A DNA stretch of 37,097 bases from Collinsella sp. (lineage in GTDB: Bacteria; Actinomycetota; Coriobacteriia; Coriobacteriales; Coriobacteriaceae), in the NCBI GenBank assembly GCA_019419405.1, contig DYAA01000203.1, positions 1 through 37,097 of the forward strand, written 5' to 3'. The translations under genes were made by a program, and so were the position numbers. How positions within the stretch are numbered: the stretch's first letter is position 1; every line of letters starts with the position of its first letter. The notes below the pieces were generated by a model. The model saw only the letters and a program-made list of their open reading frames with translations. It was not told the DNA's origin and searched no databases. Below are positions 10,501 through 18,174 of the stretch, in pieces.

Positions 10501-10546
10501 GAGGGGGCATCCGAACTTTTGCGACGGGTGCCCCCCTCTTCTTTTA
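10501..10546 (+). terminator. Terminator of pepD, convergent with hipA
   Basis: GAGGGGGCA (10501-10509) pairs with TGCCCCCCTC (10529-10538) with one bulged base, followed by TTCTTTT. It lies 23 bases from the 3' end of the opposing hipA gene. Confidence 0.8.
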
Positions 10547-10568
10547 AGAAATGTGGATTGATTGGCGC

Positions 10569-11873
10569 CTAGCCCATATCCGCCTTGATGAGGTCGAGGG
10601 TGCGCTGGCAGTTTTCGCGGACGGGGCCGAGCATGTGCTCGCGCAGGTCCGCCACGCCGGGCAGGTCGGCGTATTCGTCCATGATCTCTTCCATGCAAAT
10701 GGGCACCTCGTAGGCGAGGTCCATCATGGTCGCAAAGCAAAACTTCTCGGATAGCCCGGCATCGGTGAGCGCCGCCTCCAGCGCGGGGTCGCCCATACCG
10801 TGGTATCGGCGGATAGCGCCTGGACCGATGCGCCCCACTCGATTTTCGCCGCCAACGCTCATGGCAAGGCGCGCCCGGCGGCGCATACGCTCGTACGCCA
10901 AGCCCGATGCGACATCGTACATGGGTGCGAGCGCTGCGTTTGTGCCTTTGCCTAGGATGAGCGAGTAGTTTTTAGCGTGTGCGTCAGGCGCTCCGATAAT
11001 GGCGTTATAGAACAACATATAGGTAAAAAGCACAAGATTCATGTGGTGGGGGACTGTGTTAATCAGTCGTTCTTGGATGTCTCGCGTGGTTGGTCCTCCG
11101 TCGGCGGTGTATTTCTGGCTTGGCAATACACCGAGCGCCTGGCAAAAGTCCTCCTGATGCAGCCTTTCGATATTTCCGCTGCTATTGACCATTCTGTCGT
11201 ACCGTTCAACGACGAGCGCGGCTTCGTCTTCAAATGTGCAATAGGAGACGTTGGCAGTTGGAATGCCAACACGCCGAGCCGTTTTCATGCAGACGAATTC
11301 GTTTAAGGCCTGATGTTTGAACCCAACGACACCATTTTTGAAGATATGGGTAGTGGGGGATGACCCTAGACATTCGCACCATTGGCCATCATGCCAAGCT
11401 AGTGCAAATTTGCCTTGGTTGCCGCCCAGGGACCAGCTTTCGTTGGAGCCCATCCATGTCTCTCTTTCGTCATCGCGAATTGCTTTGAGCTTGTGAGCGA
11501 TTTGAGAATTGGTAAGCGGGCGGTATGTCGAGACCCTGCCGCGGGCGGCGCCTAATTGATCGGTTCGACAAAACTGAACGGCCCCTGCGCAGTCAAGACC
11601 GATATGGCACAAGAGGGCGACGGGGTTGTTGGATGCAACGTCATGCTCGGCGGCAATAGCGCGGCGCTGCTCTTGGCTGTCGGGCAAAAGGCCAAATAGG
11701 AACGGGCGGACGATGTTATGGCCATACGTGCGATTGGAAAGCGGCATTGTTAGCGATAGCGGTGCTCCGCGATAGGTTGGGGCGTATACAAAGCTGCAGA
11801 GTCCATGCTTGTCTTGCCGGAGAGTGCCGGCGATTTCGCCACAAATGAGGGTCGCAAGCTCCATCTCTGCCAT
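10569..11873 (-). CDS. hipA: HipA-type serine/threonine kinase toxin
   Basis: This 434-residue protein has the HipA fold. The N-terminal subdomain (about 1-110) includes RPFLFGLLPDSQEQR, like the E. coli HipA N-terminal subdomain. The P-loop-like segment SWSLGGNQGKFAL (146-158) has Ser148 in the place of the autophosphorylated Ser150 of E. coli HipA. The catalytic loop GAPDAHAKN (294-302) carries the catalytic Asp297 and metal Asn302, and APMYDVAS (316-323) gives the second metal Asp320. Known HipA toxins phosphorylate GltX and induce growth arrest; the target here is unknown. The ATG directly follows the hipB stop (TAAATG), implying translational coupling. All key residues look intact. Confidence 0.92.
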   Translation of the reverse strand: MAEMELATLICGEIAGTLRQDKHGLCSFVYAPTYRGAPLSLTMPLSNRTYGHNIVRPFLFGLLPDSQEQRRAIAAEHDVASNNPVALLCHIGLDCAGAVQFCRTDQLGAARGRVSTYRPLTNSQIAHKLKAIRDDERETWMGSNESWSLGGNQGKFALAWHDGQWCECLGSSPTTHIFKNGVVGFKHQALNEFVCMKTARRVGIPTANVSYCTFEDEAALVVERYDRMVNSSGNIERLHQEDFCQALGVLPSQKYTADGGPTTRDIQERLINTVPHHMNLVLFTYMLFYNAIIGAPDAHAKNYSLILGKGTNAALAPMYDVASGLAYERMRRRARLAMSVGGENRVGRIGPGAIRRYHGMGDPALEAALTDAGLSEKFCFATMMDLAYEVPICMEEIMDEYADLPGVADLREHMLGPVRENCQRTLDLIKADMG

Positions 11874-12305
11874 TTATTTCACAACCTTACAGCCAAAGGA
11901 GAGGTCTGAAGTGCCGGAAAGGCCTTGCTCGACTGCGATTTGGGCCAGCAGGGCACCATAGGAAGATGGCGTTCCTTGTCGGGCGGGTCGTCTGCCTACG
12001 CTTGGCTTTAGCAGGGCATTCGAGTTCACGATAGGGAGGTCCGCTATCATCGTCGGATGTTCGGAGGGCGATGCGATGGAGTCGTTATCGCTTTGCGCAA
12101 AGAGACCTATGCCGAGTGCGTTAAAAACGGTCAGCAACTTGTCGAGTCGAATGCCGGTGGCGTCTCCTAGCTCGAGCGATGCGAGCAGGCGCTCCGAAAC
12201 ACCGGCTTTTTTAGCGAGGACGGCACGGGTGAGACCCTGAGCCTCGCGTGCCTGGCGCACGTAGATGCCAGCTTGGCGCGGTGTGGTGATGGGGAAGGTA
12301 TCCAA
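11874..12305 (-). CDS. hipB: HipB-type antitoxin with N-terminal XRE helix-turn-helix
   Basis: This 143-residue protein has an HTH_XRE domain at about 10-70 (IYVRQAREAQGLTRAVLAKK, AGVSERLLASLELGD, LDKLLTVFNALGIGLF), the arrangement of HipB. Residues 75-143 are a longer tail than E. coli HipB (88 residues in total), Pro/Ser-rich in part. The tail could contact HipA or be an independent degron. It is the first gene of the hipBA pair, and a large palindromic operator covers its promoter, so HipB and the HipBA complex probably repress the operon. AGGAG lies 8 bases upstream of the ATG on the minus strand. Confidence 0.88.
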   Translation of the reverse strand: MDTFPITTPRQAGIYVRQAREAQGLTRAVLAKKAGVSERLLASLELGDATGIRLDKLLTVFNALGIGLFAQSDNDSIASPSEHPTMIADLPIVNSNALLKPSVGRRPARQGTPSSYGALLAQIAVEQGLSGTSDLSFGCKVVK

Positions 12306-12320
12306 GGCGATCTCCTAACG

Positions 12321-12391
12321 TGCAGACTTTTGCATATCAGTATGACATGCAAAAGTCTGCATGAAAAGGCCTCATGCAAAACTCTGCATGA
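12321..12391 (-). promoter_or_regulatory. hipBA promoter with tandem palindromic operators
   Basis: A perfect inverted repeat has 15-base arms at 12321-12335 and 12347-12361 around 11 bases. On the minus strand a promoter with -35 TTTTCA (12362-12367), 17-base spacer and -10 CATACT (12339-12344) is centred in it. In addition, the 19-base segment CATGCAAAAGTCTGCATGA (12346-12364) recurs with one mismatch at 12373-12391, 27 bases away. A regulator therefore has at least three half-site-rich positions. Autoregulation by HipB is inferred. Confidence 0.72.
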
Positions 12392-12397
12392 GGCCTT
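12364..12397 (-). terminator. mntP terminator overlapping the hip operator
   Basis: On the minus strand, 13-base perfect arms (12385-12397 and 12366-12378) with a 6-base loop are followed by TTTT. This ends the mntP transcript while also forming the upstream operator copy of hipBA. Confidence 0.75.
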
Positions 12398-12432
12398 GTG
12401 CTGGCGTTGAGTTTTGAGCATTGTGTTTGGCA

Positions 12433-13011
12433 CTACAGCGCCAAAACTCCCAGATGCTCAAGCAGAATCTTGAGTCCTATGAGGATGAGCACGACGCCGC
12501 CCACGATGGTGGCAGGCTTTTCGTAGCGCGCGCCAAAGGTATGACCAATCGCCACGCCGGCGATGGAGAAGATAAGCGTTGTGACGCCGATAAGCGACAC
12601 GGCGGGCACGATGTCGACCGAGAGCGCTGCAAACGAGATGCCCACGGCTAGGGCGTCGATTGAGGTGGCGATGGCAAGGATCAGGTACTCGCCCAGGTCG
12701 ATTTTTTCGGCATCCTTGCCGTCGCCTTCATCCTCGTCTTCGGTAAAGGCTTCCCACAGCATTTTGCCGCCGATAAAGGCCAATAGGATAAAGGCGATCC
12801 AATGGTCGATGGGTCCGATGATGCCCATGAATTGACTTCCGAGCGCCCATCCGATTACGGGCATGCCGGCCTGAAAGCCGCCAAAGAACAGGCCGAGCAC
12901 CACGGCGACCTTAAGGTTGATCTTCTTCATGCCAAGGCCCTTGCAGATGGATACGGCAAAGGCGTCCATCGAAAGGCCGATGGCGAGCAATACGAGCTCT
13001 GCGAGTCCCAT
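12433..13011 (-). CDS. mntP: Putative manganese efflux pump MntP
   Basis: This 192-residue protein has six hydrophobic helices arranged as two three-helix repeats. The family aspartates appear in IGLSMDAFAVSICKG (helix 1) and ATSIDALAVGISF (helix 4), with GFQAGMPVIGW and IGHTFGARYEKPA in the matching loops. A charged loop (EDEDEGDGKDAEK) joins the halves. MntP exports Mn2+ to prevent toxicity. The ATG at 13011 is chosen because GAGAGGGAG lies just upstream; a longer in-frame extension to 13164 would run through the riboswitch terminator. The upstream yybP-ykoY element supports the Mn2+ assignment strongly. Confidence 0.94.
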   Translation of the reverse strand: MGLAELVLLAIGLSMDAFAVSICKGLGMKKINLKVAVVLGLFFGGFQAGMPVIGWALGSQFMGIIGPIDHWIAFILLAFIGGKMLWEAFTEDEDEGDGKDAEKIDLGEYLILAIATSIDALAVGISFAALSVDIVPAVSLIGVTTLIFSIAGVAIGHTFGARYEKPATIVGGVVLILIGLKILLEHLGVLAL

Positions 13012-13064
13012 AGTCTGGCTCCCTCTCTGCGGGCGGACCCGCGTGCACCTCTTGGGGGAGTAAC

Positions 13065-13108
13065 AAAAAAGACCCGTGGCATACGCGTTGCGCGCACAGC
13101 CACGAGTC
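13065..13108 (-). terminator. Expression-platform terminator of the mntP riboswitch
   Basis: On the minus strand, GACTCGTGGC (13108-13099) pairs with GCCACGGGTC (13080-13071) with one G-T wobble, then six T. The 5' arm overlaps the 3' end of the aptamer, as expected if Mn2+ binding disrupts the terminator. Confidence 0.88.
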
Positions 13109-13203
13109 TCGTTCATTAAGGCAAGCCAGGCCGCATCGGCCAGTGTGTTGACTTGCCGCGCCACCGGAGGCGAACCCGGTCACGCGACTACTCCCTCATT
13201 TAT
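13095..13203 (-). promoter_or_regulatory. yybP-ykoY manganese riboswitch upstream of mntP
   Basis: Reading the minus strand, the leader contains the class hallmarks: GGGAGTAGTCGCG near the 5' end, then GTCAACACACTGGC, then a helix GGCAAG/CTTGCC, and GAACGAGACTCGTGGC running into the terminator. The first paired element joins GTCGCG to CGCGGC. Known members bind Mn2+ and turn on mntP-like exporters. Boundaries are approximate because I folded it by eye. Confidence 0.82.
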
Positions 13204-13357
13204 GCGAATCCCGATGCTACCACACAAGCAGCTCATTTGGGTTGGGCTCTCAGCTGTGTTCGCTCATTCTGTAAGCATCGGATTTCGTGGCTGCTGCGGG
13301 GACAAACCGTGAGAAACTATTTAGCGTTTATGGAGCGTATACGATGGGAGCGATGCC

Positions 13358-14425
13358 TTGGATAAGAACGAGCTGCAAAAGCGTATGGAACAGGCTATTC
13401 GCCTGACTGCCCCCGGCCAGCCGATCCGCACTGCCCTCGACATGATCATCGCCGGTCACCTGGGCGCCCTTATCTGCGTCGGCGACACCGAAAACGTGCT
13501 CGCTGCCGGCAACGACGGCTTCCCGCTCAACATTTCGTTCACCTCGAACCGTCTGTTCGAGCTCTCCAAGATGGACGGCGCCATCGTCATCGACGGCGAC
13601 CTCACCCAGATCCTGCGCGCCAACTTCCATCTCAATCCCGATCCCTCGCTTGCCACGAGCGAGACGGGCATGCGTCATCGCACCGCCGCTCGCATGTCGG
13701 TGCTCACCGATGCCATTGTGATCTCGGTTTCGGCCCGTCGTGCCGTCGTCAACGTGTACGTTCACGGCAAGAGCTACGAGATCCAGCCCGTCACCACCAT
13801 CATGAGCTCGGTCAACCAGCTCGTCGCCACGCTCCAGACTACCCGTCAGTCGCTCGACCGCTCCCTGCTGCGCCTGACGGCCCTCGAGCTCGACGACTAC
13901 GTTACGCTCGCCGACATTACCGGCATTTTCTCGAGCTTCGAGATCATGCAGCAGGCAAAGACCGAGCTTAAGGATTGCATCGTCAAGCTGGGAAACCAGG
14001 GCAAGCTCGTGCAGATGCAGCTCGAGCAGCTCGCGGGCTCCAGCATGGATACCGAGTATGACCTGATGATCCGCGACTACGCGAGCGATTCCTCCGAGGC
14101 TAATGCCGAGAAGATTCGCGCCAACCTAAGCCGTATGACACCTAAGGACCTGTCCGACCCACAGCATGTGGCGGCGGTTCTGGGTTACGACGACCTGGAC
14201 GAGGACTCCGTCATGACGCCACTGGGCCTGCGCACGCTTTCGCGCGTGTCCGTCGTGCGCGACGGCGTGGCCGAGAAGATCGTCGACGAGTACGGCTCGT
14301 TGCAGGAGCTCATGGACGACATCAGCGAGGATCCGGAGCGCCTGGGCGACTTTGGCGTCAACAACCCTGCCATTCTTGCGGACTCGCTGTACCGCATGAA
14401 GGGCACCAAACAGGGGAACGCATAA
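13358..14425 (+). CDS. disA: DNA-integrity scanning diadenylate cyclase DisA
   Basis: A 355-residue c-di-AMP synthase. The N-terminal DAC domain (about 10-145) has the active-site motifs MDGAIVIDGD (DGA) and GMRHRTAARMS (RHR). A helical linker spans about 150-285. The C-terminal helix-hairpin-helix DNA-binding domain (about 285-350) includes LGLRTLSRVSVVRDGVAEKIV. DisA usually has Thr before RHR, and here it is Met, a small oddity. The start appears to be TTG at 13358, preceded by GGGAG (13346-13350); no upstream ATG is in frame, though an internal ATG at 13385 is possible. It is the first gene of a tight run disA-ispD-ispF-cysS and its TAA overlaps the ispD ATG. Confidence 0.95.
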   Translation: MDKNELQKRMEQAIRLTAPGQPIRTALDMIIAGHLGALICVGDTENVLAAGNDGFPLNISFTSNRLFELSKMDGAIVIDGDLTQILRANFHLNPDPSLATSETGMRHRTAARMSVLTDAIVISVSARRAVVNVYVHGKSYEIQPVTTIMSSVNQLVATLQTTRQSLDRSLLRLTALELDDYVTLADITGIFSSFEIMQQAKTELKDCIVKLGNQGKLVQMQLEQLAGSSMDTEYDLMIRDYASDSSEANAEKIRANLSRMTPKDLSDPQHVAAVLGYDDLDEDSVMTPLGLRTLSRVSVVRDGVAEKIVDEYGSLQELMDDISEDPERLGDFGVNNPAILADSLYRMKGTKQGNA

Positions 14426-15153
14426 TGGCGCCCGTATGCGCCGTGGTCGTTGCCGGCGGCAGCGGCCAGCGTTTTGGAAATCCCGGCGGCAAGCAGCTCG
14501 TTAACGTGGCGGGCCGTCCGCTCATGAGCTGGTCTATCCGCGCGTTCGATCGTAGCGACAAGGTCGGCCACATCGTGGTGGTGTGCCCTGCCGAGCGCCG
14601 TGCCGAGATGCGCCGCCTGGCCATCGATCCGTTTGACTATGACACGCCCATCAGCTTCGCCGATGCCGGCGATACCCGTCAGGATTCCACCCGTGCCGGC
14701 GTGCATGCGGTTCCAGCGGGTTTCGAATATGTCGCCATCCACGACGGCGCCCGTCCGCTCATCACGACCGAGGCCATCGATCATGCGATCGACGTGCTTG
14801 TGGGCGACCGCTCGCTCGACGGTGTCGTATGCGGTCAGCCCGCGATCGACACGCTCAAGATCGTCGACGGCGACAATATCGTCGAGACGCCGCCGCGTGA
14901 GCTCTACTGGGCCGCGCAGACACCGCAGATCTTTAGCGTCGACGCCATGAAGCGCGCCCACACCGCAGCTATCGCCGGGGGCTTTATCGGGACCGACGAT
15001 TCTTCGCTGGTCGAGCGCATGGGCGGGCGCGTCCGCTGTGTCCAGAGCCCGCGCGATAACCTTAAGGTGACGGTGCCCGAGGACCTGCGTCCCGTAACCG
15101 CGATTCTGCTTGGCCGCATGGCCGAGGGAGAGGACCTTCCCCATGTTCAGTAA
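14425..15153 (+). CDS. ispD: 2-C-methyl-D-erythritol 4-phosphate cytidylyltransferase
   Basis: A 242-residue enzyme of the MEP isoprenoid pathway that joins MEP and CTP into CDP-ME. The N-terminal nucleotide-binding motif is VVVAGGSGQRFGN with the following GGKQL. The family signature IHDGARPLI, the RQDST segment, TLKIVDG, and the C-terminal TDDSSLVER and NLKVTVPEDL are all present. The ATG shares its A with the disA TAA (TAATG), and its 3' end overlaps ispF by 11 bases, so translation of the three genes is probably coupled. Confidence 0.96.
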   Translation: MAPVCAVVVAGGSGQRFGNPGGKQLVNVAGRPLMSWSIRAFDRSDKVGHIVVVCPAERRAEMRRLAIDPFDYDTPISFADAGDTRQDSTRAGVHAVPAGFEYVAIHDGARPLITTEAIDHAIDVLVGDRSLDGVVCGQPAIDTLKIVDGDNIVETPPRELYWAAQTPQIFSVDAMKRAHTAAIAGGFIGTDDSSLVERMGGRVRCVQSPRDNLKVTVPEDLRPVTAILLGRMAEGEDLPHVQ

Positions 15154-15637
15154 CCTGCGCATTGGCCACGGCTACGACGTCCACCGTTTGGTGGAGGGGC
15201 GTCGATGTATCATCGGCGGGGTTGACATTCCCTACGAGCGCGGCCTGCTGGGCCACTCGGATGCCGATGTGCTCGCGCATGCCTTGGCCGACGCCATCCT
15301 GGGCGCCTGCCGCGGGGGAGACATCGGCAAGCTATTCCCCGACACCGATCCCGCCTACGAGGGTGCCGATTCGATGGTGCTGCTCGCTCGCGTGATGGAC
15401 TATGCGCGCGAGCTGGGCTTTGAGTTTGTCGATGCCGATTGCACCATTGCCTGCCAGCAACCCAAGATCACCCCGCACCGCGATGCCATGCGCGCCAACC
15501 TTGCCCATGCCCTGGGCGTCGACGTCGAAAACGTGGGCGTCGCCGCCACTACGACCGAAAAGCTCGGTTGGGAAGGCCAGGGCGAGGGAATCGGCGCCTG
15601 GGCCGTCTGCCTGCTACAGAAAACCGTTAAGGAGTAA
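15143..15637 (+). CDS. ispF: 2-C-methyl-D-erythritol 2,4-cyclodiphosphate synthase
   Basis: A 164-residue MEP-pathway enzyme that cyclises CDP-ME 2-phosphate to MEcPP, and acts as a homotrimer with a Zn site between subunits. The metal motif RIGHGYDVHRL begins at residue 6, GLLGHSDADVLAHALADAIL is the family signature, and the C-terminal ATTTEKLGWEGQGEGIGAWA closes the active site. The ATG at 15143 is chosen by GGGAGAGGA (15126-15134) and by matching the usual length; an ATG at 15110 would add an unrelated leader. IspD and IspF act two steps apart in the same pathway; IspE is not in this window. Confidence 0.96.
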   Translation: MFSNLRIGHGYDVHRLVEGRRCIIGGVDIPYERGLLGHSDADVLAHALADAILGACRGGDIGKLFPDTDPAYEGADSMVLLARVMDYARELGFEFVDADCTIACQQPKITPHRDAMRANLAHALGVDVENVGVAATTTEKLGWEGQGEGIGAWAVCLLQKTVKE

Positions 15638-15640
15638 CGA

Positions 15641-17107
15641 ATGCGTATCTACAACAGCGCTACCCATAAAAAGGAAGAGTTCCAGCCCATCGAGTCCGGC
15701 AAGGTCCGCATGTACGTGTGCGGCCCCACGGTCTACGACAACATCCACATCGGCAATGCCCGCACGTTCATCAGCTTTGACGTGATTCGTCGCTGGCTCA
15801 TCGCGAGCGGCTACGAGGTCATGTTCGCCCAGAACCTCACCGATGTCGACGACAAGATCATCAAGCGCGCCAACGAGCAGGGCCGCACGGCCGCCGAGGT
15901 CGCGACGGAGTTCTCCGACAAGTTCATCGGCGTCATGCGTGCCGCCAACGTGCTCGATCCCGATGTGCGCCCCCGCGCCACCAAAGAGATCGGCCCCATG
16001 ATCGCCATGATCAAGACGCTCATCGAGCAGGGCCACGCCTACGCCGCCGATAACGGCGACGTGTACTTTGCCGTGCGCAGCGATTCCAACTATGGTCAGG
16101 TCTCGGGCCGCAACATCGACGACCTTATGGTTGGCGCGCGCATCGAGGAGAACGAGGACAAGAACGACCCGCTCGACTTTGCCCTGTGGAAGGCTGCCAA
16201 GCCCGGCGAGCCCAGCTGGCCGAGCCCCTGGGGCGAGGGCCGTCCCGGTTGGCACACCGAGTGCGCCGCCATGGTGCATCGCTACCTAGGCACCCCGATC
16301 GACATCCACGGCGGCGGCTCCGACCTTGCCTTCCCGCATCACGAGAACGAGTGCGCCCAGGCCACCTGCGCCTGGCACCAGGGCTTCTCCAACACCTGGA
16401 TGCACACGGGCATGCTGCTGGTAGACGGCGAGAAAATGTCCAAGTCGCTCGGCAACTTCTTTACGCTGGCCGAGGTCCTCGAGCAGCATTCCGCTGCCGC
16501 CCTGCGCCTGCTGATGCTGCAGACGAGCTATCGCTCGCCGCTCGACTTTTCTTGGGAGCGCTTGGAGGGTGCCGAGAACTCGCTCACGCGTATCGCCGGT
16601 ACGGTCGAGAACCTGCGCTGGGCCGCGAACCATGCGACGGCCGATGCCGATGAGGCAGCATCCGAGGCGTTTGCCGCCAAGGCCGCCGAGACCCGTGCCA
16701 CCTTTAAGGAGTGCATGGACGACGACTTTAACACCGCCGGTGCCATGGGTGCCGTCTTTGGCTTTGTGACCGAGTGCAACCAGTACCTGGAGCAGGCGGG
16801 CGACGCTGCCGACAAGGCCGCCGCGCTTGCCGCCGCCGATACGCTGGTCGAGCTGCTCGATACGTTTGGCGTTGAGCTCCCCGAGCCCAAGGTCGAGCTG
16901 CCGCTGGGACTGCTGGGCGTTGCCGCCGGTCTGGTTGCCTACACGGGCGACGACGTGGACGAGGCCGCTGTCAAGATTCTCGAGGCCCGCGCCGAGGCCC
17001 GCGCCGCCAAGAACTGGGATCTGGCAGACGCCATCCGCGATCAGCTCAAGGACTTGGGCCTGACGATCGAAGATACTGCCGCGGGTACTCGTATTAAGAG
17101 TCTCTAG
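15641..17107 (+). CDS. cysS: Cysteinyl-tRNA synthetase
   Basis: A 488-residue class I synthetase charging tRNA-Cys. It contains YVCGPTVYDNIHIGNART (about 26-42; Zn-ligand Cys and HIGH-type signature HIGN), WHTECAAM with the second Zn cysteine, HGGGSDLAFPHHENECAQ with further ligands, and EKMSKSLGN (KMSKS loop, about 265). The C-terminal DALR/anticodon region is Ala-rich. GGAGTAACGA precedes the ATG, four bases after the ispF stop. The ispD-ispF-cysS order matches the Bacillus and other Gram-positive cluster, but the mini-RNase III gene (mrnC) usually found between cysS and rlmB is absent. Confidence 0.96.
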   Translation: MRIYNSATHKKEEFQPIESGKVRMYVCGPTVYDNIHIGNARTFISFDVIRRWLIASGYEVMFAQNLTDVDDKIIKRANEQGRTAAEVATEFSDKFIGVMRAANVLDPDVRPRATKEIGPMIAMIKTLIEQGHAYAADNGDVYFAVRSDSNYGQVSGRNIDDLMVGARIEENEDKNDPLDFALWKAAKPGEPSWPSPWGEGRPGWHTECAAMVHRYLGTPIDIHGGGSDLAFPHHENECAQATCAWHQGFSNTWMHTGMLLVDGEKMSKSLGNFFTLAEVLEQHSAAALRLLMLQTSYRSPLDFSWERLEGAENSLTRIAGTVENLRWAANHATADADEAASEAFAAKAAETRATFKECMDDDFNTAGAMGAVFGFVTECNQYLEQAGDAADKAAALAAADTLVELLDTFGVELPEPKVELPLGLLGVAAGLVAYTGDDVDEAAVKILEARAEARAAKNWDLADAIRDQLKDLGLTIEDTAAGTRIKSL

Positions 17108-17113
17108 TATTTG

Positions 17114-17216
17114 TCGACCGTTCGAGGTGCGGCAGATTGCCTTGAAAGAGGAGGGCATAGACCTGGTGGTCATGCCCGACGATTGAAAGGCAAAGTGCCG
17201 TGGCTCGGACGGTCGA
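17114..17216. other. Large nested hairpin (about 103 nt) between cysS and rlmB
   Basis: Four nested helices pair in register: 17114-17126 with 17204-17216 (12 of 13), 17130-17134 with 17196-17200, 17137-17143 with 17187-17193, and 17153-17158 with 17172-17177. Small internal loops separate them. It fills most of the 143-base gap before the rlmB ribosome binding site (17238-17244). There is no T tract, so it is not an ordinary terminator. It could be a structured RNA element, an RNase III-type processing site or a palindromic insertion. Confidence 0.75.
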
Positions 17217-17250
17217 TTCTTGTTCGTTATCTATTTAAGGAGGCCGTTTT

Positions 17251-18171
17251 ATGGCCGACAATCGCAAGCGTGCGCCTCGTGGCGGCAAGCAGGCCGCTTC
17301 TGGCTCGCGTCCGATTCGCCGCAACGACCGCGCTGCCGCTCCCAAGGGCCAGCGCGAGCGCTCCCAAGCCCAGGCCGCACGTCCGCAGCGCGATCGCAAC
17401 CGCGCCGCTGTCCAGGTTCCCAAGGGCGAGTTTATCGAAGGTCGCCGTGCTGCCGCCGAGGCACTGCGCACCGGTTTTCCCATCAAGTGCGCGCTCATTG
17501 CCGAGGGCGGGGAGCGCGATGCCGCCTTGTCGCGTCTGGTCGACGACCTCAACGCCGCGGGCGTCCGCATTAAGTATGTGCCGCGCGCGCAGCTCGATGC
17601 GCTGTCGAGCCATGGCGCTCACCAGGGCATTGCGCTCGAGGTGGGCAACTTCCCTTACGCCGATGTCGTCGATATCCTCGACCGCGCGGGTGACGGTCCG
17701 GCGCTCGTCATCGTGCTCGACCATGTGACTGACGACGGTAACTTTGGCGCCATCGTGCGCTCCGCCGAGGTCGTGGGCGCCGCGGGCGTCATCATTGCCA
17801 ACAAGCGTGCCGCCGGCGTGACCGTGGGCAGCTACAAGACCTCAGCCGGCGCCGTCATGCATCTGCCTATCGCGCAGGTTCCCAATATCGCCCGTGCACT
17901 CGATGACCTCAAGGCCGCTGGCTTTTGGGTGGGCGGTGCCTCCGAGCATGCTGAGGGCAGTTGCTGGGATGCTCCCTTCGAGGGTCGCGTGGCGCTCGTC
18001 ATGGGGTCCGAGGGCGACGGCATCTCGCGCCTGGTGCTCGAGAAATGCGACTTTTTGACCAAGCTTCCCCAGCGCGGCATGACCGAGAGCCTCAATGTTG
18101 CCCAGGCGACCACGGCGCTGTGCTTTGAGTGGCTGCGCCGCAACACCGGCGAGCTCATGGGGGAGGAGTAG
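17251..18171 (+). CDS. rlmB: TrmH/SpoU-family 23S rRNA 2'-O-methyltransferase RlmB
   Basis: A 306-residue SPOUT methyltransferase, most likely modifying 23S rRNA G2251. Residues 1-57 are a basic, Arg/Ala-rich extension that looks disordered. The substrate-binding domain starts at EFIEGRRAAAEALR (about 60). The SPOUT knot carries LDHVTDDGNFGAIVRSAEVV (motif 1 with catalytic Asn/Arg), LVMGSEGDGISR (motif 2) and MTESLNVAQATTALCFEWLRR (motif 3). AAGGAGG (17238-17244) precedes the ATG. The cysS-rlmB-yacP order is conserved in many Gram-positives. The exact target is inferred from family and synteny. Confidence 0.92.
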   Translation: MADNRKRAPRGGKQAASGSRPIRRNDRAAAPKGQRERSQAQAARPQRDRNRAAVQVPKGEFIEGRRAAAEALRTGFPIKCALIAEGGERDAALSRLVDDLNAAGVRIKYVPRAQLDALSSHGAHQGIALEVGNFPYADVVDILDRAGDGPALVIVLDHVTDDGNFGAIVRSAEVVGAAGVIIANKRAAGVTVGSYKTSAGAVMHLPIAQVPNIARALDDLKAAGFWVGGASEHAEGSCWDAPFEGRVALVMGSEGDGISRLVLEKCDFLTKLPQRGMTESLNVAQATTALCFEWLRRNTGELMGEE

Positions 18172-18174
18172 CGC

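Noticed and set aside
13012..13164. N-terminal extension of mntP
   Set aside because: It would translate the riboswitch terminator, and the internal ATG has the ribosome binding site.
17106..17188. Short frame reading FEVRQIALKEEGIDLVVMPDD between cysS and rlmB
   Set aside because: It has no start codon or ribosome binding site, and the sequence is explained by the nested hairpin.
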